A stretch of DNA of 8,890 bases, taken from NCBI GenBank assembly GCA_017444045.1, contig JAFSXO010000283.1, positions 1-8,890 on the forward strand, read 5' to 3'. The notes beneath the pieces are model-generated. The model did not search any database. It was not told the origin of the DNA and was given only the letters and a program-made list of their open reading frames with translations. Source of the DNA: a bacterium. Lineage in GTDB: Bacteria; Vulcanimicrobiota; Xenobia; Xenobiales; Xenobiaceae. Below, piece after piece: positions 1-6,482 of the stretch. The stretch's first letter is position 1. Every line of letters begins with the position of its first letter. A program made the position numbers and the translations under genes.

Positions 1-1
1 A

Positions 2-1801
2 CAGCCCAAATTCCTGCCGATGAGCGCAAAAGAGCTAGCCCAGCTGGGCTGGTCTGAAATAGACGTGCTCTTAATCTCAGGCGATGCCTACATAGACCAT
101 CCCAGCTTTGCCTCGGCCTTGCTAGGACGCTGGCTAGTACACTGCGGCTACAGAGTTGGCCTAGTGTGCCAGCCCCGCTGGACAACCGCTGAAGATATAG
201 CTTCCCTGGGCAGGCCCCGCCTATTCGCCGGCATAACGGCAGGTGCCCTCGACTCCATGGTTGCTCACTATACCGCATTTCGCAAAAAGCGCCACACCGA
301 TGCCTATACGCCCGGGGGAGAGGCGGGCCGGCGTCCAAACCGCGCTACCATGGTCTATACCAATCTCGTTAAGCAGGCCTTTCCGGGACTGCCCATCGTT
401 TTGGGCGGCCTAGAAGCTTCATTGCGCCGTCTGGCCCACTACGATTTTTGGAGCAGCGCCCTGCGCCGCCCTCTGCTCTTCGACGCAAAGGCAGACCTTT
501 TAGTCTACGGCATGGGAGAGCAGCCCTTAGTGCATATCGCCGAGCGGCTTGAACAGGCACTAAAGCAGCATATACCGCTTAAAAGCGAGGGACTTCTCCG
601 TGATATTCCCGGCACGGCCATTATCGATACCGTCTGGCCAGATACAGCAGAGCAGCTGCCCTCATACGAGGATATACTGCAAAGCCCTAGTTTACTGCTG
701 GACAGCACTCTGCGCCTGGAACGCCAGGTGCATCAGGGCGGCCCGCACTTGGTTCAGACCGTCGGACAGCGCCATTTGATTATCAATCCGCCCGCACCGC
801 TGCTCAGCACCGCCGAATTAGACGCGCTATATGCCCTGCCATACCGCCGCGCCCCCCATCCTAGCTACCGCCAGCCCATCCCCGCCAACGACATGATACG
901 CTTCAGCATCACCACCCACCGAGGCTGCGGCGGCGGATGTTCCTTCTGCTCACTGGCCCTGCACCAGGGGCGCCGCATTTCCTCGCGCAGCCGCCAGTCG
1001 ATTATCGACGAAGCCAAAGGACTGACCAAGCATCCAGATTTCAAAGGCTCTATCAGCGATATCGGCGGACCGTCGGCCAACATGTGGCGCTGCCAATGCG
1101 CCAACCCCAATACCTGCCGGCGCACCAGCTGTTTAGTTCCCGGCATCTGTCCGTATTTCAGCGACCAGCAAATGCAGTACGTAAGCCTTCTGCGCGAGAT
1201 TAGCAGCCTTCCAGGCATCAAGCACGTCCGCATTGCCAGCGGCATACGCCACGATTGGGCGCTTCACAATAAGAGCGCCTTAAAAGCCTATGTCCAGGAG
1301 TTTACCGGCGGCCAGCTGAAGATCGCCCCAGAGCACAGCGAGGCCAACGTGCTCCAGCTGATGCGCAAGCCTACTCTGGACAGCTTCGAAGCCTTTTTGC
1401 AGGAATTTTACCGCATGTCAGAGCAGTGCGGCAAGGAACAGTATCTGATACCGTACCTTCTCAGCGCCTTCCCCGGCTGTACAGACAGCGACATGAAGCG
1501 CACGGCGCTATGGCTGCGTGCCCGCAACTGGACCCCGCAGCAGGTACAGTGCTTTATCCCCACTCCGGGAACGGTCGCCACAGCGATGTACTACTGCCAG
1601 CACAGCCCAGAAGGCCGCCCCATTCACGTCGCCGTCAGCGATGCCGAGCGCCTGCGCCAGCATGCCATTCTCATGCCCACCTCTGACGCGTTTTCGCCAT
1701 CCCACCAGCAGCGCCAACAGAAGAACTCCCAGCGCCGGCAGCCACCGGCTCCGCCTCACGGCCCTAAAAACCGCTTCAGCAGCAAAAAGCGCGGTAAATA
1801 A
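2..1801 (+). CDS. ygiQ: YgiQ family (UPF0313) radical SAM protein, 5' end cut by window edge
   Basis: This is a radical SAM enzyme of the YgiQ/UPF0313 family, whose substrate is not established. An ATG at 20 would give 593 residues, but the open frame runs back to base 2 and encodes QPKFLP directly before that methionine. FLPMS followed by a GW and a GDAYIDHPSF block is the conserved N-terminus of the family, so the true start lies upstream of the window. Counting from the ATG at 20, the [4Fe-4S] triad CX3CX2C is RGCGGGCSFC (Cys303, Cys307, Cys310). A second cysteine cluster follows at residues 358-377 (RCQC...C...SCLVPGIC), also typical of the family. The last 40 residues or so are a basic, Gln/Pro/Lys-rich tail like those often seen on YgiQ proteins. 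It ends in TAA, 29 bp before the MATE gene on the same strand, so the two are probably cotranscribed. Family assignment is firm; the reaction is unknown. Confidence 0.95.
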   Translation, partial: QPKFLPMSAKELAQLGWSEIDVLLISGDAYIDHPSFASALLGRWLVHCGYRVGLVCQPRWTTAEDIASLGRPRLFAGITAGALDSMVAHYTAFRKKRHTDAYTPGGEAGRRPNRATMVYTNLVKQAFPGLPIVLGGLEASLRRLAHYDFWSSALRRPLLFDAKADLLVYGMGEQPLVHIAERLEQALKQHIPLKSEGLLRDIPGTAIIDTVWPDTAEQLPSYEDILQSPSLLLDSTLRLERQVHQGGPHLVQTVGQRHLIINPPAPLLSTAELDALYALPYRRAPHPSYRQPIPANDMIRFSITTHRGCGGGCSFCSLALHQGRRISSRSRQSIIDEAKGLTKHPDFKGSISDIGGPSANMWRCQCANPNTCRRTSCLVPGICPYFSDQQMQYVSLLREISSLPGIKHVRIASGIRHDWALHNKSALKAYVQEFTGGQLKIAPEHSEANVLQLMRKPTLDSFEAFLQEFYRMSEQCGKEQYLIPYLLSAFPGCTDSDMKRTALWLRARNWTPQQVQCFIPTPGTVATAMYYCQHSPEGRPIHVAVSDAERLRQHAILMPTSDAFSPSHQQRQQKNSQRRQPPAPPHGPKNRFSSKKRGK

Positions 1802-1830
1802 TAAAGCAAAATAGCCCAGGAAACAGCACC

Positions 1831-3198
1831 ATGTCAAAAAGCAGCGTTTTAAATATGACCCAAGGCAGTATCATGAAACAGATCGTGATATTCGCCCTGC
1901 CCATTCTGGGAGGCAACATTTTCCAGGAGCTTTACAACGTTGTAGACACGCTTATTGTGGGCAAAACCCTGGGCGTTAGCAAATTGGCCGCCGTCGGCTC
2001 CACCGGTCCGCTGCTGTTTTTTGTCATCAGCTTTATTATAGGACTGGCTAGCGGATGCTCTGTGATAACCTCACAAAAATTCGGCGCAGACGATACCGCC
2101 GCGGTAAAAAAAAGCATTGCGGCTCACATAATTATCTCCGCTCTGCTAACAATTACAACAACCCTAGTCATTACCTTAAACACGGGCCGCCTGCTTAACC
2201 TGCTGCAAACGAATAAAGACATTTATAATGATGCATACACATATATCTTTATCATGTTCGCCGCCATGCCCGGAGCGGTGCTGTACAACTTTCTAGCCTC
2301 CTCGCTGCGCGCTGTCGGCGACAGCAAGACGCCGCTACTTTTTATCATCTTTTCTTCAGTTCTCAATATAATACTGGACTTATTCTTTATTATCGTCTGC
2401 AAATGGGATGTAGCCGGCGCCGCTTATGCCACCGCCGTAGCCATGGTCACCTCGGGCATATTATGCGCTATAGTCATCTGGAAGCGCACCCCCATCCTTA
2501 TTCCCGAGAGAGCCAGCTGGCGCAACCTAGACTCTATTATCTGGGAAGAGCTTAAGATCGGCATACCCATGGGGATACAGCTCTCCGTTATCGCCGTTGG
2601 ATTCATAGTTCTCCAGTATGTCCTCAACGGCTTTGGCTCGGTAGCCGTGGCCGCTTTTACAGTCGGCTCCCGCGTACAGAGCTTAATGATCAACCCTATC
2701 GCTTCAATGGGCGTAGTCATGGCCACGTATGTCGGACAGAACTTCGGTGCTAAAAAATGGGACCGCATTCTGCTGGGCGTGCGCAAAAGCCTGGCCTTTA
2801 CCGCGCTGTTCACCATCGTTATGGGCCTGCTGGTCTGGCTGCTAAACTCCCAAATTATTCACATGTTTATCGACAGCAACGAAGCTCAGGTCGAAGCCAT
2901 GGCCCGGCAGTTTTTGGCCTGGAGCTGCCCGCTGGTATGGACGCTCACCTTTGTCTTCGTTACCCGAGGCGCTCTACAGGGACTGGGCGACGGCGTTACC
3001 CCTATGCTGGGAGGCTTTTTGGAGCTGATCATGCGCGTAGCAATTCCGCTCAGCTTTAGCACCAGCCTCGGCTATACCTCTGTGTGCATAGCCTCACCGG
3101 CAGCCTGGATCGCCTGCGGAGTAACGATGACAGTCGTGCTTCTGGTACGCATACACAGCATGCATGAACAAACAGCCGCCAGCGCCTTCAGCGGCTAG
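1831..3198 (+). CDS. MATE family multidrug efflux transporter
   Basis: This is a complete 455-residue inner-membrane transporter of the MATE (DinF/NorM/MepA-like) family, which exports cationic drugs or metabolites by Na+ or H+ antiport. The length and roughly twelve hydrophobic segments fit the family. The two homologous halves are visible: the first has PILGGNIFQELYNVVDTLIVG (residues 24-44) and LRAVGDSKTP (159-168); the second has the matching LQGLGDGVTPM (382-392). The amphipathic N-terminus (MTQGSIMKQIVIFALP) is also typical. The ATG at 1831 is preceded by AGGAAA at 1818-1823 with 7 nt spacing, which supports this start. It follows ygiQ by 29 bp and is probably in its operon. Substrate and coupling ion cannot be read from the sequence. 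The gene converges on apt. Confidence 0.95.
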   Translation: MSKSSVLNMTQGSIMKQIVIFALPILGGNIFQELYNVVDTLIVGKTLGVSKLAAVGSTGPLLFFVISFIIGLASGCSVITSQKFGADDTAAVKKSIAAHIIISALLTITTTLVITLNTGRLLNLLQTNKDIYNDAYTYIFIMFAAMPGAVLYNFLASSLRAVGDSKTPLLFIIFSSVLNIILDLFFIIVCKWDVAGAAYATAVAMVTSGILCAIVIWKRTPILIPERASWRNLDSIIWEELKIGIPMGIQLSVIAVGFIVLQYVLNGFGSVAVAAFTVGSRVQSLMINPIASMGVVMATYVGQNFGAKKWDRILLGVRKSLAFTALFTIVMGLLVWLLNSQIIHMFIDSNEAQVEAMARQFLAWSCPLVWTLTFVFVTRGALQGLGDGVTPMLGGFLELIMRVAIPLSFSTSLGYTSVCIASPAAWIACGVTMTVVLLVRIHSMHEQTAASAFSG

Positions 3199-3215
3199 CG
3201 GCTGCTAACAATCTG

Positions 3216-3270
3216 ATGCCAGTAACTTAAGAATTACAGCATCGTTCATTGCTTATTCATGTGCGTTAGC
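3216..3270 (+). repeat. 55-bp intergenic repeat, copy 1 (between MATE and apt ends)
   Basis: This copy begins ATGCCAGTAACTTAA and ends GCTTATTCATGTGCGTTAGC. The same 55-bp layout recurs at 3846-3900: the first 16-17 bases and the last 23 are identical, and the middle is diverged, with no length change. A small hairpin is possible: GATGC (3215-3219) pairs with GCATC (3239-3243), with an inner GTAA/TTAC stem. GCTAAC at 3204-3209 is also complementary to the terminal GTTAGC. It lies between the convergent ends of MATE and apt. It could act in termination, but no U-tract follows the stem. Confidence 0.8.
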
Positions 3271-3287
3271 AATACGTTGTTGAACAG

Positions 3288-3815
3288 TTAATCAACTATC
3301 AGCGAAAAGACCTCGCTACCCTCCAGCAGCTCGCGGCCCTTCAGCGCAGAAAGCTCCATGACAAAGCCAAAGCCAGCCAGCTTAGCCCCCAAGCGCTTAA
3401 CCAATTTAGCGGCAGCCTGAGCAGAGCCTCCAGTGGCGATTAAGTCGTCGATAATCAGCACCTTATCTTCTGGACAGAGCGCATCGGTGTGCATTTCCAG
3501 GGTGTTGGTACCGTACTCCAGCGTATATTCTTCAGAGATAACCTTGTAGGGAAGCTTGCCCGGCTTGCGTACAGGCACAAAGCCCACGCCTAACTCTCGC
3601 GCTACGGCAGCGCCAAAAATAAAGCCCCGCGATTCCAAGCCACACACGCAGGTAACTCCGGAAGCCCGAAAATGATCGGCCAAAGCTTGCACCGTCCGAT
3701 CGAAAGCTTCGGGGACTTTGAGCAGGGTAGTAATATCCTTAAAGCTTATGCCCTTCTTGGGATAGTCCTCGATAACGCGCATATAGCGCAGTAAATCATA
3801 ATTATCAGCAGCCAT
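3288..3815 (-). CDS. apt: Adenine phosphoribosyltransferase
   Basis: This is a complete 175-residue cytosolic purine-salvage enzyme that converts adenine and PRPP to AMP and pyrophosphate. The PRPP-binding motif VLIIDDLIATGGSA lies at residues 119-132. Other Apt hallmarks are the YPKKGISFKDIT segment (18-29), ESRGFIFG (61-68), RKPGKLPY (83-90) and the flexible-loop EEYTLEYGTNTLEMH (95-109). Length matches bacterial Apt (about 170-180). The ATG at 3815 is preceded on the minus strand by GGGG (3824-3821) with 5 nt spacing, which is only a fair ribosome site, but the N-terminus fits the family. It is monocistronic here: it converges with MATE, diverges from aacS, and has a copy of the 55-bp repeat within 18 bp of its stop and within 31 bp of its start. 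Confidence 0.97.
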   Translation of the reverse strand: MAADNYDLLRYMRVIEDYPKKGISFKDITTLLKVPEAFDRTVQALADHFRASGVTCVCGLESRGFIFGAAVARELGVGFVPVRKPGKLPYKVISEEYTLEYGTNTLEMHTDALCPEDKVLIIDDLIATGGSAQAAAKLVKRLGAKLAGFGFVMELSALKGRELLEGSEVFSLIVD

Positions 3816-3845
3816 ATTAGCCCCAAATCATCTATATCATACTCA

Positions 3846-3900
3846 ATGCCAGTAACTTAAGATTCATGGCATTTGTTATTGCTTATTCATGTGCGTTAGC
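3846..3900 (+). repeat. 55-bp intergenic repeat, copy 2 (upstream of apt)
   Basis: This is the second copy of the element at 3216-3270, in the same orientation, so apt lies between direct repeats. Its hairpin is stronger than in copy 1: AATGCCA (3845-3851) pairs perfectly with TGGCATT (3867-3873) around a 15-nt loop. The outermost pair of copy 1 (G3215-C3243) is A3845-T3873 here, a compensatory change that supports a real structure. The last 23 bases (3878-3900) are identical to copy 1. It ends with GTTAGC, but there is no GCTAAC partner just upstream as there is in copy 1. Confidence 0.8.
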
Positions 3901-4026
3901 GCTGCGCTGTCTGTAAGCGTACAAGCTAGCACATAATTAGCGTTAGACCACGATTCTTCAATAGCTTTGATACCCCCTCTATCGCCAGCGCGTCAAATCC
4001 TCCTGCCGTTCTTTCTATTCTCGACA

Positions 4027-4077
4027 TGCACAACTGAGCGAAGAGAAGCAGTACCGGCGCGGAAGCTGGTGCAGAGC
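4027..4077 (+). repeat. Nested-hairpin repeat, 5'-truncated copy A
   Basis: These 51 bases align without gaps to the 3' part of the element at 4148-4198, with 43 identities by my count. They include the loop sequence CTGAGCG...GAAGCAGT and the right stem arm CGCGGAAGCTGGT. The matching left arm is absent upstream of 4027, so this copy cannot fold into the full structure. It is probably a decayed or truncated relic beside the intact copy 71 bp downstream. Confidence 0.65.
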
Positions 4078-4125
4078 ACTGTGTTATTGTAATATGCCGG
4101 CAAGCAAGGCATAGCGAGGCTACAA

Positions 4126-4198
4126 GCGCGAAACCAGTTCCGCGAAAGGCACATCTGAGCGCAGCGAAGCAGTGCCGCCGCGGAAGCTGGTGGAGCGC
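4126..4198 (+). repeat. Nested-hairpin repeat, full copy B (upstream of aacS)
   Basis: This 73-nt element folds as three stacked stems. GCGC (4126-4129) pairs with GCGC (4195-4198). ACCAGTTCCGCG (4133-4144) pairs with CGCGGAAGCTGGT (4179-4191), giving 12 pairs with one bulged G at 4186. GGCAC (4148-4152) pairs with GTGCC (4172-4176) around a 19-nt loop. It recurs at 6296-6362 in the same orientation with all three stems kept. It resembles REP- or MITE-like palindromic repeats in design, but I do not recognise the family. Confidence 0.75.
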
Positions 4199-4213
4199 AA
4201 GAACGAACAATCT

Positions 4214-4273
4214 GCCCTGCAGAAATGCTGAAGTTAACGACATTATTAGCTAACTTCAGCATTTCTGCAGGGC
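4214..4273. repeat. Perfect 23-bp inverted repeat, 14-nt loop (upstream of aacS)
   Basis: The left arm at 4214-4236 (GCCCTGCAG...GAAGTTA) is the exact reverse complement of 4251-4273, with loop ACGACATTATTAGC. Pairing stops cleanly at both ends of the stem. It begins 15 bp after hairpin copy B and ends 50 bp before the aacS ATG. There is no T-tract after either arm, and it lies between divergent genes, so an ordinary terminator role is not obvious. An operator, an RNA stability or processing hairpin in the aacS leader, or part of a composite repeat are all possible. Confidence 0.85.
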
Positions 4274-4312
4274 TATTACCCGCAAGCCAGAAAAAGCGAA
4301 AAATTGTATTGC

Positions 4313-4318
4313 GAGGTG
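4313..4318 (+). promoter_or_regulatory. Ribosome binding site that fixes the aacS start
   Basis: GAGGTG lies 5 nt before the ATG at 4324. It selects that start over the in-frame ATG at 4225, whose first codons lie inside the inverted repeat and encode residues not expected in the family. Confidence 0.8.
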
Positions 4319-4323
4319 CAGCT

Positions 4324-6279
4324 ATGAGAAAATTGCTATGGAAGCCCAGCCAGTCTTATGCGCAGAATTCCAATATGAAAGCCTTCTTGGATCGGGTTAA
4401 CGCTAAATACGGGCTGTTTATCTATGACTATAGGTCTCTTTACGAATGGTCTATAATGCGTCCCTGCGACTTCTGGGGCACGCTATGGGAGTATCTAGAT
4501 ATTATATGCTCCAAGCCATACACAGAGGTCGCCGACGATATTTACAGATTCCCGGGATGCCATTGGTTTACGGGCGCACAGCTCAATTACGCCGAAAACA
4601 TTCTGCGCTTTGCGGATTCAGAACGCCCTGCCTTGATTTTCTACGGAGAGAACCAGGTACGCCGCGAGCTATCCTTCCGCGAGATGCGCCAGCAGGTCTG
4701 GCAATTAGCGCAAAAGCTTCGTTCCATAGGCATAAAGCCAGGCGATGCAGTGGCCGCATACCTGCCCAACATGCCTGAAACCATTATCGCCATGCTGGCG
4801 GCGGCAGCTGTAGGCGCGCTGTGGTGCTCCTGCGCGACCGATATAGGTGCCGGTGCCGCTATAGACAGACTGGGCCAGACACAGCCCAAGGTTCTGTTCA
4901 CGGCCGATGGCTATTATTATAAGGGCAAGACCTTCCGGCTGCAAAACAATATCCAGGCTATCATAGAAGGCATTCCCAGCCTACAGCAGGCCGTTGTAGT
5001 GCACTATGCCGGCGAGCCAATCGTCTGCGAGGCAATTCCCTGCAGCAGCTGGGATGAGTTTTTAGGCTCAGAGACTGTCGGCGATTTCGCTTACGAGCAG
5101 CTTCCGGCCGAACAGCCGCTGGTCGTCATGTTCTCCTCCGGTACCACGGGTAAGCCGAAATGCTTAGTGCAGTCAGCAGCAGGCCTGCTGGTGAACCAGC
5201 TAAAGGAGCTGGTTCTGCACCACGACATCAAAGCAGACGACCGTATGCTGTATATTACCTCCTGCAGCTGGATGATGTGGAACTGGCAGCTTGCCGCTCT
5301 GGGAGCAGGCTGTTCGCTGGTGCTTTACGACGGCAACCCGTCTTATCCCGACACCGCCGCGATATGGAGGGTACTAGAGAAAGAGAAGGTCAGCGTCTTC
5401 GGCCTGTCGGCCAGCTATATCCACGCGCTGCTCGCCGCCAAGTTCAGTCCTAAAAACGAGGTCGATCTCACCCATCTGCGACAGATCTCGCAGACAGGCT
5501 CCGCACTTTCAGAAGACGGCTTTGACTATATCTATCAAGAGATAAAAAGCGATCTGCATTTCAATTCCATCGCCGGCGGAACCGACATCAATGGCTGCTT
5601 CTCCATTGGCAACCCGCTCAGCCCAGTTTATTCCAACGAGCTGCAGTCGCCTGGACTAGGCTGCAAAATTAACTGCTACGACGACAAAGGCCGTCCCCAG
5701 CGCGACGAGCAGGGTGAGCTGGTATGCGAGATTCCCATACCGTCGATGCCTTTATACTTCGTAAACGATCCCGACGGTAAACGCTATCACAGCGCGTATT
5801 TCGAGGTTTATCCCAACATCTGGCATCACGGCGATTTCGTAGTGATCCATTCGGACACCTACGGCATATCGTATTACGGCCGCTCCGATTCCATACTAAA
5901 GCCGTCCGGTGTGCGCATAGGTACCGCCGAGATCTACAATCAGGTAGAAAAGCTGCCAGAGATCGCCGACAGCTTGGCTATAGGGCAAAACTACAAGGGC
6001 GACCAGCGCATTATCCTTTTCGTGCAGCTAGCCCAAGGCGCAGAGCTAAATGACGATTTGCGCCGTTCCATAAAAAGCATACTGCGCACCAATGCCTCGC
6101 CGCGCCACGTGCCCGCGGTCATCCTAGCTGCCCCGGATATTCCGAAGACGCTAAACGGCAAAAAGGTCGAAAGCGCCGTGACCAACATCATAAACGGGCG
6201 TCCCGTTACCAACCGCGATGCCCTGCAAAATCCGCAGTCGCTCGATTTCTATGTAGCGGCAGCGAAAGAGCTTCAGTAA
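4324..6279 (+). CDS. aacS: Acetoacetate-CoA ligase (acetoacetyl-CoA synthetase)
   Basis: This 651-residue cytosolic enzyme of the acyl-adenylate family converts acetoacetate, ATP and CoA to acetoacetyl-CoA, AMP and PPi. The N-terminal cap LLWKPS...NSNMKAFLDRVNAKYG and the SLYEWSI...DFW segment (residues 38-51) are characteristic of AacS and distinguish it from acetyl-CoA synthetase. The ATP/AMP P-loop FSSGTTGKPK is at 270-279, the adenine-binding segment NSIAGGTDINGCF at 414-426, the ribose-binding HHGDF at 501-505, the hinge region SDSILKPSGVRIGTAEIYN at 521-539, and the C-terminal catalytic lysine motif IPKTLNGKKVE at 606-616 (Lys613 or Lys614 region). An in-frame ATG at 4225 would add 33 residues, but the ribosome site and family length favour 4324. 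No ketone-body, polyhydroxybutyrate or thiolase gene is adjacent, so its metabolic partner is elsewhere. Direct copies of the nested hairpin plus a 23-bp inverted repeat stand on both sides. Confidence 0.95.
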   Translation: MRKLLWKPSQSYAQNSNMKAFLDRVNAKYGLFIYDYRSLYEWSIMRPCDFWGTLWEYLDIICSKPYTEVADDIYRFPGCHWFTGAQLNYAENILRFADSERPALIFYGENQVRRELSFREMRQQVWQLAQKLRSIGIKPGDAVAAYLPNMPETIIAMLAAAAVGALWCSCATDIGAGAAIDRLGQTQPKVLFTADGYYYKGKTFRLQNNIQAIIEGIPSLQQAVVVHYAGEPIVCEAIPCSSWDEFLGSETVGDFAYEQLPAEQPLVVMFSSGTTGKPKCLVQSAAGLLVNQLKELVLHHDIKADDRMLYITSCSWMMWNWQLAALGAGCSLVLYDGNPSYPDTAAIWRVLEKEKVSVFGLSASYIHALLAAKFSPKNEVDLTHLRQISQTGSALSEDGFDYIYQEIKSDLHFNSIAGGTDINGCFSIGNPLSPVYSNELQSPGLGCKINCYDDKGRPQRDEQGELVCEIPIPSMPLYFVNDPDGKRYHSAYFEVYPNIWHHGDFVVIHSDTYGISYYGRSDSILKPSGVRIGTAEIYNQVEKLPEIADSLAIGQNYKGDQRIILFVQLAQGAELNDDLRRSIKSILRTNASPRHVPAVILAAPDIPKTLNGKKVESAVTNIINGRPVTNRDALQNPQSLDFYVAAAKELQ

Positions 6280-6295
6280 AAGTTTGCAGATTATA

Positions 6296-6362
6296 GCGCC
6301 ACCCCAGTTCCGCGCAGGGCACATCTAAGCGAAGCAGTGCCGACACGGAACTGGGGCAGCGC
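6296..6362 (+). repeat. Nested-hairpin repeat, full copy C (downstream of aacS)
   Basis: This copy is 67 nt and in the same orientation as copy B. Stems: GCGC (6296-6299) with GCGC (6359-6362); CCCCAGTTCCG (6302-6312) with CGGAACTGGGG (6346-6356), 11 perfect pairs; and GGCAC (6318-6322) with GTGCC (6337-6341) around ATCTAAGCGAAGCA. The loop is 5 nt shorter than in copy B. The A4133-T4191 pair of copy B is C6303-G6355 here, a compensatory change. It starts 16 bp after the aacS stop. Confidence 0.78.
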
Positions 6363-6400
6363 GAATATGTTCGCAAAACACCAGCTAAACGACATCGGAG

Positions 6401-6456
6401 AAATTGCCATCGCCCTGACAGGTCCATTAATAAACCTGTCAGGGCGATGGCAATTT
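6401..6456. terminator. Perfect 23-bp inverted repeat, possible bidirectional terminator between aacS and the leftward block
   Basis: The left arm 6401-6423 (AAATTGCC...GACAGGT) is the exact reverse complement of 6434-6456, with loop CCATTAATAA. It lies between convergent genes, 121 bp after the aacS stop and 26 bp after the stop of the leftward gene. The arms begin AAATT and end AATTT, so a short U-run follows the stem in both directions. That fits a bidirectional terminator, though three Us are few. Arm length matches the inverted repeat at 4214-4273, but arm sequence does not. Confidence 0.6.
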
Positions 6457-6482
6457 ACAAGCCGAAGCTGCTAGAAACTAAA

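Larger units (their letters stand above)
3816..4323. other. Repeat-rich divergent intergenic region between apt and aacS
   Basis: These 508 bp between two divergent starts hold no convincing gene. From left to right they contain the short apt leader, the second 55-bp repeat (3846-3900), about 125 bp with no recognised feature, a half copy of the nested hairpin (4027-4077), a full copy (4126-4198), a perfect 23-bp inverted repeat (4214-4273) and the aacS ribosome site. Promoters for both genes should lie here. The only weak candidate I see is a TATGAT -10-like hexamer on the minus strand just upstream of apt, without a good -35. The minus-strand open frames across 3926-4262 translate the repeats and are probably not genes. 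Confidence 0.8.

Noticed and set aside
3174..3196. AGCCGC/GCGGCT hairpin at the end of the MATE gene as a terminator.
   Set aside because: It lies within the coding sequence and stop region, has an 11-nt loop, and no T-run follows.
3204..3270. GCTAAC (3204-3209) and GTTAGC (3265-3270) bound copy 1 of the 55-bp repeat, suggesting an integron attC site around a cassette holding apt.
   Set aside because: The ends fit the GTTRRRY/RYYYAAC rule poorly. The internal stem is off-centre between the two boxes, the second copy lacks the left box, and there is no integrase in view.
4027..4198. Two similar hairpin units spaced by 70 bp as the beginning of a CRISPR or tandem array.
   Set aside because: There are only two units, one of them truncated. 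The units differ at many positions and no cas gene is present.
3926..4262. Two overlapping minus-strand open frames (105 and 89 codons) in the divergent gap.
   Set aside because: They run through the inverted repeat and hairpin copies, their translations are low-complexity and repeat-derived, and they show no family resemblance. One begins in the symmetric arm of the inverted repeat.
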